Shown piece after piece: positions 1 to 7,324 of a DNA stretch of 18,827 nt (the first letter of the stretch is position 1; each line of letters starts with the position of its first letter). This DNA comes from Rickettsiales bacterium. Its GTDB lineage: Bacteria > Pseudomonadota > Alphaproteobacteria > Rickettsiales > UBA1997. The stretch covers positions 1 to 18,827 of the forward strand of contig CANEUK010000004.1 in assembly GCA_947441695.1 (NCBI GenBank), read 5' to 3'. The notes beneath the pieces were generated by a model. It made no database searches and was not told the origin of the DNA. It saw only the letters and a program-made list of their open reading frames with translations. The position numbers and the translations under genes were made by a program.

Positions 1-369
1 GCAATAACCAGATCATTCAGAATTTTAGATTCGGGAATTAGGTGAAATTTAAACTTAACCGACAAGCTCCACAAAACATCGTAAAGCATCTGATAGCGAA
101 AGCCGAGATATTGACATTTATCGATTGAGATTAACGAGCTGCTAGATTTTTCTTTCTCATCGCCACCATTTAACTCTCAAAAAAAGTGAGAGTTGATTTT
201 TATTAGCTCGATTAATCCAACTTCGAGCAGACGTTTTTAATTCTAAAATTTCCTTCTCATTTTTGCTGCTTCCAATATAAGCTTCGATGATTCTTTTACG
301 CTTCAGATAACTTATAACCTATACAGAAATAGAGTCTGACAGCGTTTTGTTAGTTCTTACATAAAACAT
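1..369 (-). pseudogene. Decayed transposase N-terminus, IS1634-like, runs off left edge
   Basis: No intact ORF exists, but three minus-strand reading segments join into one plausible protein. Segment 1 starts at an ATG at 369 (MFYVRTNKTLSDSISV) and stops at 319-321. Segment 2 (318-160) contains RIIEAYIGSSKNEKEILEL and ARSWINRANKNQLSLF. Segment 3 (176-1) contains CQYLGFRYQMLYDVLWSL and SKILNDLVIA and stays open to the window edge. The order (short basic start, 'GSSKxEKEI' segment, 'SLF', then 'LGFRYxLxDVL' and 'LxDLVIAR'-like text) matches my memory of IS1634/IS4-type DDE transposases. The second frame change falls at a T7 run on the minus strand that lies mostly in the loop of an 8-bp inverted repeat (172-179 with 187-194). 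The DDE catalytic core would lie outside the window. Decay is the simplest explanation; sequencing indels are possible. Family assignment is from recall. Confidence 0.42.
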
Positions 370-755
370 AAATCACGCATTCGCCTTTAAATTATTTTAA
401 AGAGACAAATCTAACGCAATTTTTACAAAAAATACCACCTTGGTGCGACAAAATACCAAAAATTAACTTGCAAAACCTTGATTTTACTGGGTCTAGGAAA
501 TTGGATTTTGGGGTTGTGACAAGTCAGGAAAAGAAGGTTAAAAAATTTTCCATTTTGCGCCTTTTTTCAGCATAAATTTCAGCTTAAAAATCCCTTGGTT
601 AAAATCTCCAAAGCCACGTGGTGGGATAATCTATAGAGCATTGATTTTATTGGTCAGAAGGTAGTGTGTAAGGTGAAAAGGGAGATTAGTTAGAATTTTT
701 AACGCTTAAATCAAAAAATATCTGAAGACTTTAGGCTGTAAGACTAAAAAAGATG
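370..755. other. Gene-free stretch between transposase remnant and tRNA-Asn
   Basis: I find no ORF, RNA gene or convincing promoter here. The stretch would hold the outer end of the insertion element just upstream of the transposase start (minus strand) and the 3' flank of tRNA-Asn. Visible oddities are a short GGTATTTT direct repeat on the minus strand near 430-465 around a CACC/GGTG mini-hairpin, and the palindrome CCACGTGG near 614-621. No terminal repeat can be confirmed because the other end of the element is not in the window. Confidence 0.5.
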
Positions 756-830
756 TGGCTCCCCGGGAAGGATTCGAACCTCCGACCAAGTGATTAACAG
801 TCACTTGCTCTACCACTGAGCTACCGGGGA
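756..830 (-). tRNA. tRNA-Asn (anticodon GTT), CCA encoded
   Basis: The minus strand folds into a complete cloverleaf. The acceptor stem is TCCCCGG with CCGGGGA, and the D arm is GCTC/GAGC around AGTGGTA. The anticodon stem is AGTGA/TCACT with loop CTGTTAA, the T arm is GGAGG/CCTTC with loop TTCGAAT, and the discriminator is G. The anticodon GTT lies at 796-798 and reads AAC/AAU (Asn). The terminal CCA is encoded in the DNA at 756-758. There are one G-U pair in the T stem and no other mismatches. The gene stands alone on the minus strand, about 500 bases beyond the end of pnp, with a transposase remnant on its other side. Confidence 0.97.
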
Positions 831-990
831 AAGTAATTCGATCTTAGTTTTAAACTTGTTCTAAGCTGTAAAATCTAAAAATCGGTGCGCATGTTATTTT
901 TCGATTTTGATAAATCAACGAGTCAATTTAACTTGTTAAAGTTAGATTACTCATTCTTTGTTTCTACTTTTTAATCGAGACATTCTTAAT

Positions 991-1112
991 CAAATTCGAC
1001 TTATCGCTTGAATTTGGGTTGGTTTCGAATTGCTGCAAATCGAATGAATCGATGCATCCGCAATAGATTTTTGGTTTTTTATTAAAATCGACTTACTTCA
1101 ATTGAGTTTGGG
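991..1112. repeat. Imperfect direct repeat, about 30 bp, two copies
   Basis: Copy 1 spans about 991-1020 (AAATTCGACTTATCGCTTG then AATTTGGGTT). Copy 2 spans about 1082-1112 (AAAATCGACTTACTTCAATT then GAGTTTGGGT). They align with small gaps and substitutions. Function is unknown; the pair may be an old local duplication. Confidence 0.35.
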
Positions 1113-1153
1113 TATATATTTAGTTAATAACCAAAATGATTTGAAACTCAATT
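1100..1153. repeat. Inverted repeat AATTGAGTTT / AAACTCAATT
   Basis: The 10-bp arms at 1100-1109 and 1144-1153 are perfectly complementary and enclose 34 bases. The loop contains the first copy of the TATATTTAGTTA repeat. The arms are AT-rich and the loop is long, so it could be a protein site or chance. Confidence 0.35.
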
Positions 1154-1199
1154 TTCTTAATTTTTGAATGGAACTTTTTTATATTTAGTTAGCAATAAC
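1115..1199. repeat. Direct repeat TATATTTAGTTA, two copies
   Basis: The exact 12-mer TATATTTAGTTA occurs at 1115-1126 and 1180-1191, each followed closely by ATAAC (directly, or after GCA). The spacing between copies is 65 bases. Low complexity makes chance possible, but the shared downstream ATAAC argues for a duplicated unit. Confidence 0.35.
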
Positions 1200-1268
1200 G
1201 CAGAAAAATGTTTGAAAGAAGATTAAGTAATTAGACGGCTATTATCTAAATATTTTTAAGAACGCCTA

Positions 1269-1310
1269 ATCACTAAAAATATGACTTTTTGAAGTCATAT
1301 TTTTAGTGAT
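1269..1310 (-). terminator. Perfect 18-bp stem-loop downstream of pnp
   Basis: The arms 1269-1286 and 1293-1310 are perfectly complementary over 18 bp (19 counting the next T-A pair) with a loop of about 6 bases. The hairpin lies 28 bases beyond the pnp stop. On the minus strand an A-tract, a core GACT/AGTC hairpin and a T-tract (ATTTTT) are nested. That is the layout of a bidirectional intrinsic terminator, although the T-tract also pairs into the stem and no separate U-run follows. It could instead protect the 3' end of the truB-rpsO-pnp message. Confidence 0.55.
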
Positions 1311-1337
1311 ATTGTTCATTGAAATTTTGGTTTAAAA

Positions 1338-3602
1338 TTATCCAAAAAATCCGCGACGTTTTTTTGTTGCACCGCCTTCACGATCTTCTTTTTCATTGCT
1401 ACGATCTCTATTTTCTCGTCTTTCCCCGCCGCCGCGACGATCATCACGACCACCAAACTCTCTCTCATCAATCATTTGTGGACGGTTTGGGATTCGATCA
1501 GAAATATCTTCGCCAGTTTTTTGATCAACGCATCGATAACTAAGTTTTGGACGACCTTTTTTGTCAAAGCCAATTACTTTAACTTTTACTATGTCTCCCT
1601 CGTTTATAACGTCTTCAACAAAATCAACGCGGTATTCAGCTAGTTCGGAAATATGAATAAATCCATCACGATTATTTGAAATACTTACAAACGATCCAGC
1701 ATCGATTACCTTAACAACCGGACCCTCATAAATATCACCAATCTCTGGTTCAAAAGTGATTTCTCGAATCATGGCAATGGCCTTTTTTATTGAATCATTG
1801 CTATTGGAAGAAATTTTTATCACCCCTGTGTCTTCAACATCGACAACAGCACCAGAAACAGCGCATATTTCTTTTATTACCGAGCCACGAGAACCAATTA
1901 CTTCACGAATTTTCTTTTGCGGAATTGTTAAAACTTCAACTTTGGGAACGTTGACATTTAGTTCGGTTCTAGCTTCTGGAACAGCTTCAGACATTTTATC
2001 TAAAATATAAATTCTTCCAACATAAGCTTGTTCAAGAGCTTTTTGCATGATGTCAGAGGTTATGCCGTTGATTTTTATATCCATTTGTAAAGAGGTGATT
2101 CCAGTTCTGCTACCAGCAACTTTAAAATCCATGTCACCTAAATGATCTTCGTCACCCATTATGTCAGAAAGAACTACGTAGTCGTTTCCTTCTTTGATTA
2201 AACCCATAGCGATTCCCGAAACTGGCGACTTAATTGGAACTCCAGCATCCATTAAGGCTAAAGAGGCTCCGCAAACTGTAGCCATTGAAGATGATCCGTT
2301 TGATTCGGTGATTTCAGAAACTATTCTGGTGGTATAAGAAAAATTTTCAGAAGTCGGAAATACTGGGTTTAAAGCTCGCCACGCAAGTTTGCCGTGACCA
2401 ATTTCACGACGTCCTGGCGGTTTCATTTGACCAGTTTCACCAACCGAATAAGGAGGAAAGTTATAGTGCAGCATGAATGATTCTTTTGACATTCCTGGAT
2501 CGAGATTTTCAATCATTTGCTCGTCTTTATTTGAGCCAAGGGTCGCAACAACTAAGGCTTGAGTTTCGCCACGAGTAAACAAAGCACAACCATGAACTTG
2601 TGGTAAAAATCCAGTTTCGATTTCAATTTGTCTAATTTGATCAGTTTTTCGTCCATCAATTCTGATGCCATTTTTTAACACATCATTGCGCACTATTTCT
2701 TGGGAAAGAATTTTAAAAAGTGACTTGATTTTGTTGGCAGAAATTCCTTCTTCTTCGTTGACAAATTTTTCTTTGATGTCTGCGGCAATTGCCTCAAGTT
2801 CGAAAGCGCGAACTTGTTTTTCTTGTTTTTTATAGGCTGAAATTAAGCGATCACCAATGAAGTTGGTGATTTCTTGTTTAAGTTTAGAATCGTCAGAAAC
2901 TAGAACTTCTATTTTCTTTTTTCCTAGATCAGCTTTTAATTCATTAATCATTGAAATTATTGGCTGAAGAGCTTTGTGACCAAAATTTAGTGCTTCTAGC
3001 ATTTCGCTTTCTGAAATTTCTTTTGCTTCAGATTCTATCATCAAAATCGAGCTTTCGGTGCCTGCAATAACCAAATCTAAGCGACCTTTCTTAACGTCTT
3101 CTTGACTTGGGTTAACTACAAATTGACCATCAATATGACCGATTCTAACCGCTCCAACTGGTTCAGTTAGAGGAGCTTCAGATATTGCCAAAGCAGCTGA
3201 AGAAGCAATTAAAGCCACAATATCTGGTGTGCAAGCTGGATCGTAGGATAGAACTGTGCAAACTACATTTACTTCATTGTAAAAATTTGCTGGAAAGAGT
3301 GGCCGAATAGGGCGATCAATCAATCGAGCCGTAAGAGTTGCGGCATCAGTTGGTTTAGCTTCGCGTTTAAAAAAACCACCAGGAATTTTTCCAGCGGCGT
3401 AAGATCTTTCTAGGTAGTTAACAGTTAAAGGAAAGAAATCGGCTCCTTCCGCTGCTTTATTTGCAACAGTCACTGCACAAAGAACTGTGGTGTTGCCATA
3501 TTTTGCTAGAACTGATCCGCTGGCTTGGCGGGCAATTTTTCCAGTTTCAAGAGATAAGATTTTTCCATTCCAATTAATTTCTTTTTTTACGACATTGAAC
3601 AT
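1338..3602 (-). CDS. pnp: Polyribonucleotide nucleotidyltransferase (PNPase)
   Basis: This is a cytoplasmic 3'-5' exoribonuclease that uses phosphate to release nucleoside diphosphates, and it can also add RNA tails. At 754 aa it has the full family layout: first RNase PH core at about 12-142, helical linker at about 240-305, second RNase PH core at about 320-540, KH domain at about 556-612 with GxxG loop GSRG (570-573), and S1 domain at about 621-692 (FIHISEL). The catalytic motif GDEDHLGDMDFK places D486, D492 and K494 at the same numbers as in E. coli PNPase. The last 50 residues form a charged Gly/Arg/Glu-rich tail ending RRGFFG. It is the last gene of the truB-rpsO-pnp run, 46 bases after rpsO, and is followed by the stem-loop at 1269-1310. 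No Shine-Dalgarno precedes the ATG. Confidence 0.98.
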   Translation of the reverse strand: MFNVVKKEINWNGKILSLETGKIARQASGSVLAKYGNTTVLCAVTVANKAAEGADFFPLTVNYLERSYAAGKIPGGFFKREAKPTDAATLTARLIDRPIRPLFPANFYNEVNVVCTVLSYDPACTPDIVALIASSAALAISEAPLTEPVGAVRIGHIDGQFVVNPSQEDVKKGRLDLVIAGTESSILMIESEAKEISESEMLEALNFGHKALQPIISMINELKADLGKKKIEVLVSDDSKLKQEITNFIGDRLISAYKKQEKQVRAFELEAIAADIKEKFVNEEEGISANKIKSLFKILSQEIVRNDVLKNGIRIDGRKTDQIRQIEIETGFLPQVHGCALFTRGETQALVVATLGSNKDEQMIENLDPGMSKESFMLHYNFPPYSVGETGQMKPPGRREIGHGKLAWRALNPVFPTSENFSYTTRIVSEITESNGSSSMATVCGASLALMDAGVPIKSPVSGIAMGLIKEGNDYVVLSDIMGDEDHLGDMDFKVAGSRTGITSLQMDIKINGITSDIMQKALEQAYVGRIYILDKMSEAVPEARTELNVNVPKVEVLTIPQKKIREVIGSRGSVIKEICAVSGAVVDVEDTGVIKISSNSNDSIKKAIAMIREITFEPEIGDIYEGPVVKVIDAGSFVSISNNRDGFIHISELAEYRVDFVEDVINEGDIVKVKVIGFDKKGRPKLSYRCVDQKTGEDISDRIPNRPQMIDEREFGGRDDRRGGGERRENRDRSNEKEDREGGATKKRRGFFG

Positions 3603-3648
3603 ATTTTCAGCTTTTGATTAAATTTTAAACAGATGCGTAGTGCCTAGT

Positions 3649-3918
3649 TTATTTTCTGATATCTAGTTTTTTAATGAGATCTTCGTAGCGTTTTTGAGAT
3701 TCTTTTTTTAGGTAATCAAGCAAACTTCTTCTCTTTCCAACCAAAATTATTAAACCTCTTTTAGAAGAAAAATCTTTTTTATGAATCTTTAAATGTTCGG
3801 TTAGGCTGTTAATTTTATAGGTAGCGATCGCACATTGAACTTCGGAAGAACCAGTGTCTTTAGAACCTTGAGCGAATTCAGCAATAATTTGTTTTTTTGG
3901 TTTGTTAAGAAGAGACAT
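3649..3918 (-). CDS. rpsO: 30S ribosomal protein S15
   Basis: S15 binds helices 20-22 of 16S rRNA early in assembly of the 30S platform and contributes to a bridge with the 50S subunit. The sequence is colinear with bacterial S15: DTGSSEVQ, then INSLTEHLKIHKKDFSSKRG, then VGKRRSLLDYLKK and YEDLIKKLDIRK at the end. I chose the ATG at 3918 because it gives MSLLNKPKKQII and exactly 89 aa, the usual length and start of the family. A second in-frame ATG at 3930 would add MFQK. Neither start has a Shine-Dalgarno. It lies between truB and pnp, a widely conserved order. The hairpin just upstream (3940-3960) may be its control element. Confidence 0.96.
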   Translation of the reverse strand: MSLLNKPKKQIIAEFAQGSKDTGSSEVQCAIATYKINSLTEHLKIHKKDFSSKRGLIILVGKRRSLLDYLKKESQKRYEDLIKKLDIRK

Positions 3919-3939
3919 TTTTTGAAACATTAAATTAGA

Positions 3940-3960
3940 ACTCGGGTTTGTAACCCAAGT
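3940..3960 (-). promoter_or_regulatory. Hairpin in rpsO leader, candidate S15 autoregulatory site
   Basis: On the minus strand ACTTGGGTT pairs with AACCCGAGT over 9 bp around a 3-base loop. The single G-U wobble lies directly next to a run of three G-C pairs. The hairpin ends 9 bases before the upstream ATG (3930) and 21 before the preferred one (3918). No T-run follows, so it is not a terminator. S15 is known to repress its own translation through leader RNA structures in several phyla, and the S15 site in 16S rRNA includes adjacent G-U/G-C pairs. The functional assignment here is an inference from position and that feature. Confidence 0.4.
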
Positions 3961-4019
3961 CAGATATTTGAGAGAACCTGAATTTTTAGCCCTATTTTGT
4001 AAAGAACTCGAAAGTTAGA

Positions 4020-4760
4020 TCATCCAGCTCGATTGCCATCTAAGACATCTTGCAGTGAAAGCTTTGAACCCTCACAAAAGCGCGCCCCATAAGTAGTTGC
4101 AAGTTTTAAGACGTCAAGCGAAATTCTTTTTTCGTAAGTAAATAATCCCACAGAAAGTCGAGTAAGTTTTGAAACATAACCGCAAACCCCAATTTTTTTA
4201 CATATGTCGCGGGCTATTGAGCGAATATATGTTCCTTTGGAGCATTCAATTTCAAAATCTCCGTATTCCGAAGAATTAAAGATTAGTTTAAATGAAAAAA
4301 TTTTTATCTCACGTTCTTTGATTTCAAATTCAATATTTTTTCGCGCCAATTCATAAGCGCGCTGACCATTTATTTTGATTGCCGAAAAACGTGACGGCAC
4401 TTGTTTTATTTTTCCAACAAAAAAAGGTAGGGCAGAAATTATTTGTTTTGTTGTTGGTCTTGCAAAGCTTGACTCAACAATCTTTCCTTCAACATCATCG
4501 CTGTCACGAAACTCGCCCCAAAAAATACGAAAAAAGTATTTTTTTTTGGCATCCATCAAAATTTCACTAGTTTTTGTCGCTCTATTTAAAGCAATCGGAA
4601 GTATTCCAGAAGCGAATGGATCTAATGTTCCGCCGTGTCCAACCTTAGTAGCGCCACTAACTCTTTTAATAATTGCTACAACTTTTGCGGAAGAAATTCC
4701 AATTGGCTTATCAACATTTAGCCAAAGATTTTCGGATTTTAGATTTAAAATGTGGGGCAT
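4020..4760 (-). CDS. truB: tRNA pseudouridine(55) synthase TruB
   Basis: TruB isomerises U55 in the T loop of elongator tRNAs to pseudouridine. The N-terminal KPIGISSAKVV and the catalytic motif GHGGTLDPFASG, with the nucleophile D47, are clear. PSRFSAIKINGQRAYELAR (about 122-140) and SKGTYIRSIARD (about 174-185) are the other conserved TruB motifs. At 246 aa it is shorter than E. coli TruB (314 aa): the catalytic domain seems complete, but there is no room for the usual C-terminal PUA-like domain. It begins 45 bases after atpG and lies 101 bases before the chosen rpsO start (89 before the alternative one), so it is probably co-transcribed with both. No Shine-Dalgarno is seen. Confidence 0.95.
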   Translation of the reverse strand: MPHILNLKSENLWLNVDKPIGISSAKVVAIIKRVSGATKVGHGGTLDPFASGILPIALNRATKTSEILMDAKKKYFFRIFWGEFRDSDDVEGKIVESSFARPTTKQIISALPFFVGKIKQVPSRFSAIKINGQRAYELARKNIEFEIKEREIKIFSFKLIFNSSEYGDFEIECSKGTYIRSIARDICKKIGVCGYVSKLTRLSVGLFTYEKRISLDVLKLATTYGARFCEGSKLSLQDVLDGNRAG

Positions 4761-4805
4761 TAGCAGAAATTTGATCGGATTGGTTTTTTTTGAATCTGAT
4801 TTGAT

Positions 4806-5693
4806 TTATGCAACATTTGCACCAGAAATAATATCGATTAGCTCTTTAGTAATGTTTGCTTGACGGGTTCTGTTGTAAACTAGGGTTAGGTTTTTAATCA
4901 TTTTTCCAGCATTATTGCTAGCCGCTTCCATTGCCGCCATTCTTGCTCCTTGTTCAGAAGCACTATTTTCGAGAAGTTCGTTATAAATCTGCATTGCTAA
5001 ATTTTTTGGCAAAAGATCTGTCAAAACCTCTTCTTGGCTTGGCTCGTAATTTAAAGGAGATTCTAAATTTGATGAACCTTCGCTTATAATAACTTGAGCC
5101 GGAATTATCTGTTTTAAAACTTGCTCTTGAGAAATTGCCGATTTGAATTTGCTATAAATCACTTCGCAGATATCGAATTGATTTTGATTAAAAAGATCGA
5201 TGATTTTTTCCGATAAATCTTTGGCAATTTTATAGTCGATAATGCCTTTAAAAACTCCAAAGGAACTATCGATTATTTTGTTGCCATAATTCGATTTTAA
5301 TTGCTCGTAAGCTTTTTTGCCGACGCAAAAAATTTTTACTTCGCGACCCAAAGAAATAAGGTTGTTAATGTGAGATTTTGCTATTTTTACCGTGGAGCTG
5401 TTTAGACCGCCGCACAAACCACGATCTGATGAAAAAACCACTACTAAATGGATTTCGCTTTTTCCTTTTCCGGTTAATAACGGAAATTTTTCGCTCAAAT
5501 TGCCTTTTATAGAAATGTTTGAAGCCAAACTTTCGATCATTTCTTGAATCTTGTTGGCAAAAGGTCGTGAAGATTCAACTGCTTGTTTTGCTTTTTTAAG
5601 GCGTGAAGCAGCAACCATTTTCATGGCTTTAGTCATTTTTTGAGTTGACTTGACTGACTTAATTCTGGTTTTGAGAATTTTTAGATTAGCCAT
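4806..5693 (-). CDS. atpG: F1F0 ATP synthase subunit gamma
   Basis: The central rotor shaft of F1 turns inside the alpha3-beta3 ring and couples proton flow to ATP synthesis. At 295 aa it has normal length. The N-terminal helix begins MANLKILKTRIKSVKSTQKM, followed by TKAMKMVAASRL. The Rossmann-like middle contains VVFSSDRGLCGGLN. The C-terminal helix contains ASEQGARMAAMEAASNNA and NLTLVYNRTRQANITKE, the family signature region that contacts the catalytic subunits. It starts 8 bases after atpA, as expected for one transcript. Unusually, truB follows it rather than atpD (beta). Confidence 0.98.
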   Translation of the reverse strand: MANLKILKTRIKSVKSTQKMTKAMKMVAASRLKKAKQAVESSRPFANKIQEMIESLASNISIKGNLSEKFPLLTGKGKSEIHLVVVFSSDRGLCGGLNSSTVKIAKSHINNLISLGREVKIFCVGKKAYEQLKSNYGNKIIDSSFGVFKGIIDYKIAKDLSEKIIDLFNQNQFDICEVIYSKFKSAISQEQVLKQIIPAQVIISEGSSNLESPLNYEPSQEEVLTDLLPKNLAMQIYNELLENSASEQGARMAAMEAASNNAGKMIKNLTLVYNRTRQANITKELIDIISGANVA

Positions 5694-5701
5694 GAAAATT
5701 A

Positions 5702-7297
5702 CTAAGTTTTATCGTGAATTAGCTTGTCAGAAAGACCAGAATTTGCGGAGTTGCTTGAAGGAGCGTGATTTAAGAAAATTATCAAAAAGTCTTCAATGGC
5801 TTTTTTCAAGGCCAACTCGTTGGAATCAGTTATTTTTTGCTCTTGTTTAATTGAGGTCAAAATTTCTGGATTTGAGCTATGAAGTTTGCGTAAAAATTCT
5901 TTTTCAAATTTTACCACTTCTTTGACTGGCACTTTATCCAAATATCCCTTTACGCCAACGTAGATAGAGGCAACTTGCTCTTCAAAGCCCATCGGCGAAT
6001 ATTGATTTTGTTTCAGAAGTTCAGTTAATTTGCGACCGCGATCAAGTAATTTTTGGGTTGCAACATCTAAGTCAGAACCAAATTGAGCGAAGGCTTCAAG
6101 TTCACGAAACTGCGCTAAGTCTAGTTTGATTGTTCCCGCAACCTGTTTCATTGCCTTAGTTTGGGCAGCCGAACCAACGCGCGAAACTGACAAACCAACG
6201 TTAACAGCTGGTTTAATTCCTTTGTAAAAAAGTTCAGTTTCTAAGAAAATTTGTCCGTCAGTAATCGAAATTACGTTGGTTGGAATATAAGCAGAAACAT
6301 CACCCGCTTGGGTTTCGATAATTGGCAAAGCGGTTAAAGATCCACCGCCGCAAGCATCTGACATTTTAGCGGCGCGCTCGAGTAATCTTGAATGAACATA
6401 AAAAACATCTCCCGGATAAGCTTCGCGTCCCGGTGGACGACGCAACAATAAAGACATTTCGCGATAAGAAACTGCGTGTTTACTTAAATCATCGTAAGCC
6501 ACCAAAGCGTGCATTCCATTATCACGGAAAAACTCGCCAATGGTGCAACCAGTGTAAGGTGCAAAAAATTGCAATGCAGCTGCTTCTGACGCGGTTGCAG
6601 AAACCACCACTGAATATTTCATGGCACCAGCATCTTCTAAGGTTTTAACAATTTGAGCTACAGTAGAGCGTTTTTGTCCGATTGCCACGTAAATACAGTA
6701 AAGTTTTTTCTTTTCGTCTCCTTCTTCGTGGGCTTTTATTTGATTAATAAATGTATCTAAAACAATTGCAGTTTTGCCAGTTTGGCGATCGCCAATTATT
6801 AATTCACGTTGACCGCGACCAATTGGAATTAGGCTGTCAATTGCCTTAATACCAGTTTGCATTGGTTCAGAAACTGATTGACGCGCAATAATTCCGGGAG
6901 CTTTTATTTCAACGCGACGCATTTCAACATTTTCTAAAGCACCTTTGCCATCAATTGGATTTCCCAAGGCATCGACAACCCGACCAAGCAAGCCCATTCC
7001 AACCGGAACTTCAACAATTTTGCCAGTTCTTTTAACATTTGAACCTTCTTTAATTTTTTGGGCGTCGCCAAAAATTACAATACCAACGTTATCTGGCTCT
7101 AGGTTAAGCGCCATTCCTTTAACGCCAGAATCAAATTCAACCAACTCACCAACTTGAACTTTGTCAATACCATAAACTTTTGCGATTCCGTCTCCAACTT
7201 TTATTACTTCGCCAATTTCTTTTAAATCGGCCGAACTGTGAAAGTTTTCGATACTTTTTTGTAGAATGCTTGAAAATTCTTCGACTTTAAATTCCAT
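5702..7297 (-). CDS. atpA: F1F0 ATP synthase subunit alpha
   Basis: This is the non-catalytic nucleotide-binding subunit of the F1 head. The beta-barrel N-domain covers about 1-95. The Walker A motif GDRQTGKT is at 169-176, the Walker B strand LVAYDD at 265-270, and the alpha/beta signature PAVNVGLSVSR ends in R373, the arginine that reaches into the catalytic site on beta. The protein is 531 aa, about 20 longer than most homologues; the extra residues form a polar, Asn/Ser-rich tail after the usual end near IEDFLIIF. It lies between atpH (27 bases upstream) and atpG (8 bases downstream). No Shine-Dalgarno precedes the ATG. Confidence 0.98.
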   Translation of the reverse strand: MEFKVEEFSSILQKSIENFHSSADLKEIGEVIKVGDGIAKVYGIDKVQVGELVEFDSGVKGMALNLEPDNVGIVIFGDAQKIKEGSNVKRTGKIVEVPVGMGLLGRVVDALGNPIDGKGALENVEMRRVEIKAPGIIARQSVSEPMQTGIKAIDSLIPIGRGQRELIIGDRQTGKTAIVLDTFINQIKAHEEGDEKKKLYCIYVAIGQKRSTVAQIVKTLEDAGAMKYSVVVSATASEAAALQFFAPYTGCTIGEFFRDNGMHALVAYDDLSKHAVSYREMSLLLRRPPGREAYPGDVFYVHSRLLERAAKMSDACGGGSLTALPIIETQAGDVSAYIPTNVISITDGQIFLETELFYKGIKPAVNVGLSVSRVGSAAQTKAMKQVAGTIKLDLAQFRELEAFAQFGSDLDVATQKLLDRGRKLTELLKQNQYSPMGFEEQVASIYVGVKGYLDKVPVKEVVKFEKEFLRKLHSSNPEILTSIKQEQKITDSNELALKKAIEDFLIIFLNHAPSSNSANSGLSDKLIHDKT

Positions 7298-7324
7298 AAT
7301 TATCTAGGGGATTGATTGTTTAAT

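Larger units (their letters stand above)
831..1268. other. Intergenic region between pnp and tRNA-Asn with repeats
   Basis: This is gene-free on both strands as far as I can see. It must carry the tRNA-Asn promoter (upstream is to the right, just above 830), but no well-formed -35/-10 pair stands out in the AT-rich sequence. It contains several imperfect repeats, listed separately, which suggest a degraded non-coding region rather than a lost gene. Confidence 0.5.

Noticed and set aside
991..1310. Possible CRISPR array or tandem-repeat locus
   Set aside because: Repeats are few, imperfect, unequally spaced, and no cas gene is in the window.
4375..4863. 162-codon plus-strand ORF across truB and the end of atpG
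   Set aside because: It lies antisense to two certain genes, has no family resemblance, and is explained by codon bias of the minus-strand genes.
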